A stretch of DNA of 17,051 nucleotides from an uncultured Collinsella sp. Lineage in GTDB: Bacteria > Actinomycetota > Coriobacteriia > Coriobacteriales > Coriobacteriaceae. The stretch is from positions 1-17,051 of the forward strand of contig USOG01000015.1 in the NCBI GenBank assembly GCA_900556365.1. The letters run 5' to 3'. Position 1 is the first letter of the stretch; each line of letters opens with the position of its first letter. The notes beneath the pieces are model-generated. The model worked only from the letters and a program-made list of their open reading frames with translations. It did not search any database and was not told where the DNA came from. Positions 1 through 7,157 of the stretch are shown in pieces. Made by a program: the position numbers and the translations under genes.

Positions 1-284
1 TCGCGCAGGAGATCGTGCCGCTGGAGCTCAACGAGGAGAACAACAAGCCCAAGGTGTTTGAGGTCATGGTGCCCAACGGCCGCTTTAGCCAGGGCAATAT
101 GGCGCGCCTGGCCACGGTGCTCACCACCAACCCGGGCGGCGACCGCGTGGAGATCTTTATTGAGCAAGTCGACGGGCGCGTGCTACGTGCCGAGGTACCA
201 GCCAAGGTCAACGCACGCTCGATTCCGCTGCTGGCAGAGGCAAAGGCCATCGTCGGCAACCAAGGCCGCGTGACGGTTATCTAA
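1..284 (+). CDS. dnaE: DNA polymerase III subunit alpha, C-terminal fragment
   Basis: The reading frame is already open at the left edge (first whole codon at base 3) and ends with TAA at 282-284, so this is the last ~93 residues of a longer gene. An in-frame GTG at 15 is internal and not a real start. The visible part resembles the extreme C-terminal domain of bacterial DnaE: a segment reading LATVLTTNPGGDRVEIFIEQ, followed by a V-x-A-R-S-I-P-L-L-A-E-A region and a final Gly-containing stretch, matching the family pattern of a leucine-rich helix, NPG, a beta strand and a closing 'L-x-x-LLG'. DnaE is the replicative polymerase catalytic subunit, but none of its catalytic domains are inside the window. 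The next gene starts 28 bp downstream on the same strand, so co-transcription is plausible. The assignment rests on the tail only; a less related OB-fold protein cannot be fully excluded. Confidence 0.8.
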   Translation, partial: AQEIVPLELNEENNKPKVFEVMVPNGRFSQGNMARLATVLTTNPGGDRVEIFIEQVDGRVLRAEVPAKVNARSIPLLAEAKAIVGNQGRVTVI

Positions 285-312
285 GCTACCCCGGGTGAGA
301 TTGGAGGAAGTG

Positions 313-3300
313 ATGGCGCAGGGGACGTTTGTGCAGGCGCTCCGGAAAGAGGCGGCGCTGAGCGGCACCTTTATGAAGGGGCGTTCGCTCATGCTCAACG
401 GCGCCGTACTGTCGATCGAGGACAGCGGCTCGCGTTTCTCCAAAAACGTGACGGTTGAGGGCTCGGTGCGCGGTTCGCGCGGCGACCTGTACAAGACGCA
501 CGTGGCGCTCGACATGGACGAGCACGAGGTGATCGACTACGACTGCGATTGCCCCGCCGCCTATCGTTACCCCGGTATGTGCAAGCACGCTATTGCCACG
601 GCTCTGGCGTATTTGGATGCCAGCGGCGCCGAGCCCGTCGAAGGTTTGCGCACGCCGGTCCGCACGTTTACGGCGCAGCCGAAACAGCCCGCGCGCACCG
701 CGCCCAAAGCGCCGGCCGTCAATCCCAACTTTCCCTTTCCGGCGCCCGTCCCCACGAGTCCCAGCCTCATGGCGGCGCTCTCCGATCTTTCGGACGCGCG
801 CATGGATGAGCTGGCGAGCATGCGCCGCAAGCTCGCCAGCAGTGTGGATCCCGATGCCCCCAAGGCGGTGTTGGAGCCCTCGCTGGTGCCGTACTACAAT
901 CCACTGTTTGCCGACCGCTTTAGCTGGGCGCTCGAGCTTCGCATTCGCTGTGGATCGGTCTCCTACGTGGTCAAGGACATCGACGGCATGGCCGATGCCT
1001 ACGTGCGCGGCGGCACCTTCTCGTACGGCAAGAAGCTCACGTTTGTCCATACGCCCGAAGCCTTCGAAGACGCGTCGACAAAGCTGCTCAGCCTTGTCGT
1101 GACGACAGTTGCCTATCTCGATGACATCACAAGCTCGCGTTCGGCGTCGTACGACTTTGCCCGCAGCGGTTTTGTCGCCGAGCGTCAGTTGCCGCTGTCC
1201 GGGCATAGCATCGTATATGTGCTGGACCTGCTGCGTGGCCAGACCATCTCCTTTGAGCCCGCCTGGTCGCGGGGGACGTCGACGCATCGCACCTATGACG
1301 TGGCGGTCGAGATGCCTCCGGAAGGGGAGGACGAGGCGCCGTCTAAGCGCCCCCCGCTCCTTGCTGCTAAAATCGCGCCGGCGGCTGGTGGCAGCTACGA
1401 TCTGCGCCTGCCGGCCGATGCATACTGCTTTGCTTCGGGCGACGTAGCTTATCTGGTCGACACCCGCCGCGCGCGCCGCACCGATGTGGCGTTTGCCCAG
1501 CATGCGGCGCCGTTCCTATCGCGCTTACTGCCCTGTCGCACGCCGGTTCATATCGCTGCCGACCAGGTGGGGGAGTTCTGTCGTATGGCTCTACCCATTT
1601 TGCGCGACTATACCGACCTTACCGCGCCCGCTGCGCTCGATACCGTGGCGCCCGAGCCGAGCTTTGCCATGGCGATCGGCGTCGACGATGGGCTTGTGAC
1701 CTGCAAAATTACGGTTACCTACGGCGACTGGTCGGCAGATCTCTTTAGTCTGGGCGCTCCGGGCAGCCCCTTCGAAGAGCAGCGCCCGGGCGTGCCGCCG
1801 CGCGACGAGGTAGCAGAGTTTCGCGTTATGGACACGGCGGCCCTGTATTTCGATTTTTACGAGAGCGGCCTGGCGTTTGAGGAACGCGATGACGAGAGCC
1901 TGTTCCGCTTGCTGACCGAGGGCCTGTCTGCCCTGTCCGAGTTGGGCGAGGTTATGCTCAGCGACCGCCTGCGCCAGGTCTCGGTCCGCCCTGCGCCCAA
2001 GCTTTCGGTGCGCGCGACCGTCAAGAGCAACCTGCTCGATGTCGAACTGGGCGCGAGCGGGCTTTCGGCGGCAGACCTTGCCATCTATCTGGACTCCTAC
2101 AAGCGCCACCAGACGTTCGCTCGCCTTACGTCTGGCGACATCGTTCGCCTGGACGAGGGCGCTCGTGCCGCGTTTGGCCTTGCCGATGATCTGGGGGTCG
2201 ATGCTGTCGACCTGCTCGACGGCGTGTCGCTTCCCGCGTCGAGTACCCTGTTCGTCGACAGCATGCTTGCGCGCACGCCCGCGCTCGAAGCCGATCGCGA
2301 CGCTGCATTCCGTCGCACCGTCGAGCGCTTGGATACGCTCGGCAAGATGGACTTTACGGTGCCGGTCTCGCTCAAGGCCACACTGCGCGGCTATCAGGTC
2401 GACGGCTACCAGTGGCTCGGCTCGCTCGAGCACCTGGGCCTCGGCGGCATCTTGGCCGACGATATGGGCCTGGGCAAAACGCTGCAGATGATCGCACATA
2501 TCCTGGCGCGCGTGGAAGCGGGGGACGCTAAGCCCACGCTTGTGGTGTGCCCTGCGTCGCTTGTGTACAACTGGACCGCCGAGCTGGAGCGCTTTGCCCC
2601 GTCGCTCGACGTGTGCGCCATTGTGGGCGCCAAGGCCCAGCGTCGCGTGCAAATTGCCGGCGTGGCCGAGCACAACGTGGTTGTAACGTCGTATGACCTT
2701 ATGCGGCGCGATATCGACGAGTACGTCGAGCAGGACTTTGTCCGCGTGGTGCTCGATGAGGCCCAGTACATTAAAAACCCGCTCACGCAGGTGGCGCGCG
2801 CCGCCAAGCGCCTGCCTGCCGGCGTGCGCTTTGCCCTGACGGGCACGCCCATCGAAAACCGCTTGTCCGAGCTCTGGAGCATCTTCGACTTTTTGATGCC
2901 GGGCCTGCTTGGCACGCGCGAGTCGTTTGCCAAGCGCTTCGAAAGCCCGGTCGAGCACGCCGAGGGTGACAACGCTGCTCGCCTGCAGGCGCTCGTGTCG
3001 CCGTTTGTGCTGCGCCGTGTCAAGGAAGACGTGGTGGCCGATCTGCCTGAGAAGATCGAGGACACCGTCTTGGCTCAGCTCACCGGCGAGCAGCGCAAGC
3101 TGTACCTGGCAAACCAGGACCGCATCGCCCAGCAGGTGCAGCACCGCGAGGCATCCGAGTTTAAGAAAGACAAGCTCAAGGTGCTCGCCGAGCTCACCAA
3201 GCTGCGCCAGATCTGCTGCGACCCGCGTCTACACTACGAGGATTACAAGGCGGGGAGCGCCAAGCTCGATACGTGCATGGAGCTCGTGCACGGCGCACTT

Positions 3301-3777
3301 GACGGCGGGCATCGCATCCTGTTGTTCAGCCAGTTTACGGGCATGCTCGATATCATCGGCAAGCGCTTGGCCAAGGAGGACATCGCCTTCCTTAAGCTTA
3401 CGGGCGCTTCGTCTAAGGAGAGTCGCGCCAAGATGGTCGCGCAGTTCCAAGCGGGCGAGGTTCCGGTCTTTTTGATTTCGCTCAAGGCGGGCGGCGTGGG
3501 CCTTAACCTGACGGCGGCCGACGTGGTCATTCACTACGACCCGTGGTGGAACGTGGCGGCGCAGGACCAGGCGACTGACCGCGCCCACCGCATTGGCCAG
3601 CAGCATGCCGTGACCGTGTACAAGCTCATCGCCAAGGACACGATCGAGGAACGCATTATGCAGATGCAGGAGTCCAAGCGCGACCTGGTCAACAGCGTGC
3701 TCGGCGGCGACGGCATCTCGTCGGCGCTGTTTACCCGCGAGGATGTTCTAGCGCTGCTGGGCGGCGACGGGCGCTAG
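313..3777 (+). CDS. SWIM zinc-finger SNF2-family helicase (DEAD-like ATPase)
   Basis: This encodes 1154 residues. I chose ATG 313 because GGAGG at 303-307 sits 5 bases upstream; GTG 295 would add six residues but has no such site. Order of domains: a SWIM zinc finger with the C-x-C...C-x-H pattern (Cys78, Cys80, Cys90, His92); a proline/alanine-rich linker (about 115-150); a long region of the bacterial 'SNF2-associated' type; then the two-lobed Swi2/Snf2 ATPase. Seen motifs are DMGLGKT (717-723, Walker A), DEAQ (815-818, Walker B) and QATDRAHRIGQ (1086-1096, motif VI). Proteins of this build are DNA-dependent ATPases that translocate on duplex DNA and remodel protein-DNA contacts; SWIM domains bind zinc and contact nucleic acid or protein. 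The specific role of this bacterial group is unsettled. It follows dnaE by 28 bp, which is compatible with a job in replication or repair but does not prove it. All ATPase motifs look intact. Confidence 0.92.
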   Translation: MAQGTFVQALRKEAALSGTFMKGRSLMLNGAVLSIEDSGSRFSKNVTVEGSVRGSRGDLYKTHVALDMDEHEVIDYDCDCPAAYRYPGMCKHAIATALAYLDASGAEPVEGLRTPVRTFTAQPKQPARTAPKAPAVNPNFPFPAPVPTSPSLMAALSDLSDARMDELASMRRKLASSVDPDAPKAVLEPSLVPYYNPLFADRFSWALELRIRCGSVSYVVKDIDGMADAYVRGGTFSYGKKLTFVHTPEAFEDASTKLLSLVVTTVAYLDDITSSRSASYDFARSGFVAERQLPLSGHSIVYVLDLLRGQTISFEPAWSRGTSTHRTYDVAVEMPPEGEDEAPSKRPPLLAAKIAPAAGGSYDLRLPADAYCFASGDVAYLVDTRRARRTDVAFAQHAAPFLSRLLPCRTPVHIAADQVGEFCRMALPILRDYTDLTAPAALDTVAPEPSFAMAIGVDDGLVTCKITVTYGDWSADLFSLGAPGSPFEEQRPGVPPRDEVAEFRVMDTAALYFDFYESGLAFEERDDESLFRLLTEGLSALSELGEVMLSDRLRQVSVRPAPKLSVRATVKSNLLDVELGASGLSAADLAIYLDSYKRHQTFARLTSGDIVRLDEGARAAFGLADDLGVDAVDLLDGVSLPASSTLFVDSMLARTPALEADRDAAFRRTVERLDTLGKMDFTVPVSLKATLRGYQVDGYQWLGSLEHLGLGGILADDMGLGKTLQMIAHILARVEAGDAKPTLVVCPASLVYNWTAELERFAPSLDVCAIVGAKAQRRVQIAGVAEHNVVVTSYDLMRRDIDEYVEQDFVRVVLDEAQYIKNPLTQVARAAKRLPAGVRFALTGTPIENRLSELWSIFDFLMPGLLGTRESFAKRFESPVEHAEGDNAARLQALVSPFVLRRVKEDVVADLPEKIEDTVLAQLTGEQRKLYLANQDRIAQQVQHREASEFKKDKLKVLAELTKLRQICCDPRLHYEDYKAGSAKLDTCMELVHGALDGGHRILLFSQFTGMLDIIGKRLAKEDIAFLKLTGASSKESRAKMVAQFQAGEVPVFLISLKAGGVGLNLTAADVVIHYDPWWNVAAQDQATDRAHRIGQQHAVTVYKLIAKDTIEERIMQMQESKRDLVNSVLGGDGISSALFTREDVLALLGGDGR

Positions 3778-3927
3778 CCCGCTCGGGTGGGGCCGCCAGG
3801 GCGGATAGTACGCGCTGTCCCATCGTCCCTGCCCGTTATGTGTTCATTTGCCATGCCGTGGATGGTTCGCCTGCCTTTGGGCATAAGAACCATCGAGAAC
3901 ATTGGCACATCAGCAAAGGAGAACATC

Positions 3928-4290
3928 ATGGCGAAATTCTTTAAGGACCCCGATGGCAAGCTTATCGCCGCCCTTGGCGACGACGTTGCGACCCCTGCCG
4001 GCTGCACGGAACTGACCGCGAACACCGAGGATGCGGCGCTCGAAAAGCACGTGCCGGTCGTTGAGAGCGAGCGCGACGGTCACGTGATCCGCGCACGCGT
4101 GGGCTCGGTTGAGCATCCCAGCCTGCCCGAGCACTATATTGAGTGGATTGCCCTTGAGGCCGAGGGCCGTCTGGAGGTCCATTACCTTGAGCCCGGCATG
4201 AAGCCCGCGACGTTTTTTGCCGGCGGCTCCAAGACCGGTACCGTCTATGCCTATTGCAACCTGCACGGGCTGTGGTCCGCGACGTTCTAG
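3928..4290 (+). CDS. Superoxide reductase (desulfoferrodoxin family) with degenerate N-terminal domain
   Basis: This encodes 120 residues. ATG 3928 is chosen because AAGGAG at 3916-3921 is 6 bases upstream; an in-frame extension to 3787 has no support. The C-terminal domain carries all five ligands of the catalytic iron centre of superoxide reductases: His41 in EKHVPV, His63 and His69 in EHPSLPEHYIEW, and Cys110 and His113 in CNLHGLW. The enzyme reduces superoxide to hydrogen peroxide in the cytoplasm of anaerobes, usually taking electrons from rubredoxin. The first 40 residues align with the desulforedoxin-like domain of desulfoferrodoxin (FF...G-KLIA-L..., then ELTANTEDAALEKH). However, only Cys26 is left of the four cysteines that would bind the second iron, so this is a one-iron, class III-like form. 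No strong promoter is obvious upstream. A hairpin terminator follows at 4337-4368. The family call is secure; which electron donor is used cannot be told. Confidence 0.93.
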   Translation: MAKFFKDPDGKLIAALGDDVATPAGCTELTANTEDAALEKHVPVVESERDGHVIRARVGSVEHPSLPEHYIEWIALEAEGRLEVHYLEPGMKPATFFAGGSKTGTVYAYCNLHGLWSATF

Positions 4291-4336
4291 GAGCGCGCCC
4301 CCGCTCGGGGTATCATAGCTAGCATATGCACATGCG

Positions 4337-4368
4337 AGCGCCGACTGCATCATGCGGCCGGCGCTTTT
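4337..4368 (+). terminator. Rho-independent terminator after the superoxide reductase gene
   Basis: A 7-bp stem AGCGCCG (4337-4343) / CGGCGCT (4359-4365) is followed by a short T run (4365-4368). The 15-base loop contains a further small GCAT/ATGC pairing. The hairpin lies 46 bases after the superoxide reductase stop and 39 bases before the next start. The T run is short, so termination may be partial and some transcription could continue into the NadE-like gene, for which I could not find a convincing promoter of its own. Confidence 0.65.
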
Positions 4369-4407
4369 ACTACGACAACGATGGTTTACGACGGAAAGGG
4401 CTGAGCC

Positions 4408-6393
4408 ATGAAGCTCGCACTTGCACAGATCGATATGCGCCTGGGTGATATTGAGGGCATTTGCGGTCGCATCGAGGACCAAGCCCGTTTGGCCCACGAG
4501 CGCGGGGCGCGCGTGCTGTGCGTCCCGGCTCCGCTCTTTATGGGCGCTCTGCCCGGCGGCTTGGTGGGCGCTGCCGACTTTGAGCACGACATGCTGACGG
4601 GCCTGACCGGCGTCGCCGAGCGTATCCAAGAACTCGATATGATCTGCATCGTGCCCGCGGCGGTTTCGTTTGAGGGCCAGCCCCTGCTCGACTACATGAT
4701 GCTCAAGGACGGCCATGTGGTGCCGGCCCGTTCGAGCATTGCCCTGCAGCGCGGTGGGACCGGCGATGCCCGTTGGGCGCCGCCGGTCTTTGACGTGGAC
4801 GGCGTGCGTATCGCCGTGATCTTCGACTTGGACCGCGAGCTCGAGATGTTGCCGACCGGCGTCGACCTTATCGCCTATTTTCAGTTCAACGCGTTTGACA
4901 TGACCGACCGTGAGACGGCCGCCATTGCCGCCGTTCGCAGCGGTGCCTACCGCAAGATCGCCTCCAAGCGCAGCGTATGGTTTGCCTGCATGGCGCCGGT
5001 CGGTGCGTACGACGAGTCGGTGTATACCGGCGGCTCGTTTGTGCTCGACGACTGCGGGCGCGTGGTGGCCCAGGCGCCGTGCTTTGAGGAGAGCCTGCTG
5101 GTTCAGGAGATTCAGCGCGGCGTAATGCTCGATGCTTTGGAGGACCACGAACTGCCCGAGTTTCGTTCCGAGGAGTGGTTGTGGCAGGCGCTGGTGCTCG
5201 CCGTGCGCGATAACGCCCGTGCCCATGGCACGTCGCGCGCCGTGGTGGCGCTCGAGGGCGATCTGCCGTCTTCTTTGCTTGCGGCGTTGGCTGTCGATGC
5301 ATTGGGCTCGCGCAACGTGATCGGCCTGGTGTTGGACCGCAACCGCATCTTTACGCCGGCGCAGGAAGAGGCCGAAGCCGCCCGTTGCGCCGCCGTTCGC
5401 GCCATTGCCGAGCGCCTGCATATTCGCACGGTTGAGCGCGATGCGCCGGATGCGGCGCGCGTGCTCGACCGCGATGTGTCGGCGGGCGATGCCGAGCGCC
5501 TGCGTTCGCGTACGCTGGGCCTCATGTTGGAGGACACGGCGCTCGAGCTGGGCGCGATGGCTCTGAGCCCGCTTTCCAAGACCGAGTACGCGTTAGCGGC
5601 ACCGGCGCTTTGCGGTGGCTACCAGGGCGATTACGCGCCCTTTGGCGATGTGTATCTGTCGACCCTCGAGTTTGTGGCGCGCGTGCGCAACCGTACGTCT
5701 GCCGTGGTGCCGCAGGAGCTCGTGACGCTCAACGCGGTGGAAGATTGCATGGAGCGCGTACTGGCGCGGGCGCTCTCGACGCTCGACGGCCCGGTCGACA
5801 TGCTCGATCGCGCGGCGCAGCTGCTCGGTGGGCTCGAGCCGGGCGAGGTCGATGGCACGCTCGAGGCGCACGTGGACCGCAACCGACCCTTCGACGACAT
5901 CCCGATGGCCGCCGGCAAGCCCGAGGCATGCTCGCTGCTGCTGATGCTCGTGCGTCAGGGCGAGGTCGCCCGCCGCATGCTGCCGACGGCGCCGATCGTC
6001 TCGGCCCGTTCGTTTGTCGAGCGCGCCTGGCCGTACATGCTCGCGTGGTCCGACCTGGGGCTGAGCGGTAAGGAGCGCATGACGGTCGATTCACTGGCGC
6101 GCGCCGAGGTGCGTCGTTTTGCCGACGAGGATACAAGCGAGCGCATGCGCGGCGAGATGATGGGCATATTGGGTGACCTGTTGGGCATTTCGCCCGAGCA
6201 GATGGAGGAGCTGCGCTCCGAGGATGGCCAGCGTCGCCTGCATGAGGGCATGAAAAAGTTTGAGGGCGAGGTCCAGGACGCCATCGAAAAGATGATGGGC
6301 GGCCAGGGCGGACCGCAGGGTGGCCCACAAGGCGGGCCGATGCCGCAGCCGCCGGTTGATCCCCGACAATTCCCGTTCTTCTCTCAGAACTAG
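4408..6393 (+). CDS. NAD+ synthetase-like protein with both active sites degenerate
   Basis: This encodes 661 residues; ATG 4408 has GGAAAGGG (4393-4400) 7 bases upstream. The build is that of glutamine-dependent NAD+ synthetase: an N-terminal nitrilase fold (about 1-240, starting MKLALAQIDMRLGDIEG and including a TGGSFVLDDCGRVVAQ segment) and an adenylating synthetase domain (about 255-545). Neither catalytic site looks intact. In the nitrilase half the Glu of the usual 'FPE' is Ala41 (VPAPLF), the usual active-site lysine region reads VPARSSIAL (105-113), and the 'ICED' cysteine region reads IFDLD (138-142). In the synthetase half the PP-loop SGGxDS is EGDLPSS (283-289), while the later KSE-like segment (SKTE, 390-393) and the GGY-x-GDYAPFGDVY region remain. 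A C-terminal extension beyond about 545 is helical and ends in a Gly/Gln/Pro-rich tail with GGPQ/GGPM repeats (634-645). The frame is long and undisturbed, so it is maintained. I infer a pseudoenzyme with a binding, regulatory or new function; a diverged activity remains possible. Automatic annotation would probably call it NadE. Confidence 0.8.
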   Translation: MKLALAQIDMRLGDIEGICGRIEDQARLAHERGARVLCVPAPLFMGALPGGLVGAADFEHDMLTGLTGVAERIQELDMICIVPAAVSFEGQPLLDYMMLKDGHVVPARSSIALQRGGTGDARWAPPVFDVDGVRIAVIFDLDRELEMLPTGVDLIAYFQFNAFDMTDRETAAIAAVRSGAYRKIASKRSVWFACMAPVGAYDESVYTGGSFVLDDCGRVVAQAPCFEESLLVQEIQRGVMLDALEDHELPEFRSEEWLWQALVLAVRDNARAHGTSRAVVALEGDLPSSLLAALAVDALGSRNVIGLVLDRNRIFTPAQEEAEAARCAAVRAIAERLHIRTVERDAPDAARVLDRDVSAGDAERLRSRTLGLMLEDTALELGAMALSPLSKTEYALAAPALCGGYQGDYAPFGDVYLSTLEFVARVRNRTSAVVPQELVTLNAVEDCMERVLARALSTLDGPVDMLDRAAQLLGGLEPGEVDGTLEAHVDRNRPFDDIPMAAGKPEACSLLLMLVRQGEVARRMLPTAPIVSARSFVERAWPYMLAWSDLGLSGKERMTVDSLARAEVRRFADEDTSERMRGEMMGILGDLLGISPEQMEELRSEDGQRRLHEGMKKFEGEVQDAIEKMMGGQGGPQGGPQGGPMPQPPVDPRQFPFFSQN

Positions 6394-6401
6394 GTCGCTG
6401 C

Positions 6402-6499
6402 GCGCCCGCCAGAGCGGCAATCTGCCTTTCAATCGTCGGACATGACCGCCAGGTCAATGCCCTCCTCTTTCAAGGCACCTTGCTCGCTCTGGCGGGCGC
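6402..6499. repeat. 98-bp nested palindrome between the NadE-like gene and ruvC
   Basis: A perfect 15-bp inverted repeat, GCGCCCGCCAGAGCG (6402-6416) and CGCTCTGGCGGGCGC (6485-6499), extends inward by GCAA (6417-6420) / TTGC (6480-6483) with one bulged base. It continues with TGCCTT (6423-6428) / AAGGCA (6472-6477), and the centre has a TGACC-GCCA-GGTCA hairpin (6443-6456). No T run follows on either side, so it is not a standard terminator. TCGCT occurs just outside both ends (6395-6399 and 6500-6504), which could be a short target duplication, as in a miniature inverted-repeat element, or chance. It may be a structured RNA, a 3' end processing or stability element for the upstream mRNA, or a dispersed repeat. 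The inverted repeat itself is certain; its role is not. Confidence 0.75.
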
Positions 6500-6557
6500 T
6501 CGCTTGCGTATACTCAACCTACAATTCGATCTCGGCTGACTTATAGGGCTAGCGTTG

Positions 6558-6579
6558 TGTTATTCTAGAACAGACGTTC
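6558..6579 (+). promoter_or_regulatory. Extended -10 promoter with LexA (SOS) box for ruvCAB
   Basis: TATTCT (6561-6566) is a -10 element preceded by TG at 6558-6559 (extended -10). A weak -35, CTGACT (6536-6541), lies 19 bp upstream of it. One base after the -10 comes GAAC-AGAC-GTTC (6568-6579), a perfect match to the GAAC-N4-GTTC core of the Gram-positive LexA box. Its position across the expected transcription start fits repression by LexA and release after DNA damage. The distance to the ruvC start is 56 bases. Known from the family: ruvA and ruvB are SOS genes in E. coli and Bacillus subtilis. Regulation here is inferred from the site only. Confidence 0.75.
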
Positions 6580-6635
6580 GTGAATGATGCGCGGGGCCTT
6601 GCCTTGTGCTGTGCTGGTGACGAGGGGAGGTCGGC

Positions 6636-7157
6636 TTGGTTATCTTGGGCATTGACCCCGGTTTGGCCCATACGGGTTGGGGGATTATCGAGGAGCGACG
6701 CGGCGAGGTTCGCTGCCGTGCCTACGGCTGTATTGAGACCAGTGCCGGAAGCCCGCTCGCGGTGCGCCTGTCTCACATCGCCCGCGACCTCAAGGGTGTC
6801 GTGGAGCGTTATCGACCCGATACCGCTGCTATCGAGAGCATTTACTTTGGCGCCAACGTCCGCTCGGCCATCCCCACGGCGCATGCCCGCGGTGCTGCGC
6901 TCGTGGCTCTTTCGGAGTGCGCGCTCGAGATTGGCGAGTACACGCCTATGCAGATTAAGCAGGCCGTTGTGGGCACCGGCGCCGCGGACAAACGGCAGGT
7001 CGCGTATATGGTTCGTACGCTCACGCAGCTCGATCACGACCCGCATCCCGACCATGCCGCCGATGCTCTGGCCTGCGCCATCTGTCACGTTAACCTCAGC
7101 CGCACCCGGGCGCTTACCGGTGGCGAGTTCTATCAACAGAGAGGAACCGGATACTGA
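6636..7157 (+). CDS. ruvC: Crossover junction endodeoxyribonuclease RuvC
   Basis: This encodes 173 residues, starting at TTG 6636 with a strong GGGGAGG (6624-6630) 5 bases upstream. The protein starts MVILGIDPGLAHTGWG, the canonical RuvC N-terminus. Catalytic acidic residues visible are Asp7, Glu67 (in AAIESIYF) and Asp143 in HAADALA. The fourth position is His140, as in the Thermus-type enzyme, where E. coli has Asp. RuvC is a dimeric, Mg-dependent nuclease that symmetrically nicks Holliday junctions while docked on the RuvAB complex. Its TGA overlaps the ruvA ATG by one base (7157), so translation is probably coupled. It is the first gene of the operon behind the SOS-type promoter. Length and motifs are normal for the family. 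Confidence 0.97.
   Translation: MVILGIDPGLAHTGWGIIEERRGEVRCRAYGCIETSAGSPLAVRLSHIARDLKGVVERYRPDTAAIESIYFGANVRSAIPTAHARGAALVALSECALEIGEYTPMQIKQAVVGTGAADKRQVAYMVRTLTQLDHDPHPDHAADALACAICHVNLSRTRALTGGEFYQQRGTGY

Noticed and set aside
286..1503. 405-codon minus-strand open frame across the SNF2 gene
   Set aside because: Arg/His/Gln-rich translation with no family pattern, lying antisense to a gene with clear helicase motifs; a typical shadow in GC-rich DNA.
1591..3144. 517-codon minus-strand open frame across the SNF2 motor domain
   Set aside because: Same reason: antisense to Walker A/B coding sequence, biased composition, no ribosome site or motif.
3790..3806. CCGCC/GGCGG palindrome just after the SNF2 stop as terminator
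   Set aside because: Loop of only two bases and no T run; not a credible terminator, although it shares CGCCAG with the large palindrome at 6402.
3910..5421. 503-codon minus-strand open frame covering the superoxide reductase and NadE-like genes
   Set aside because: Runs antisense through two well-supported genes and a terminator; no recognisable domain.
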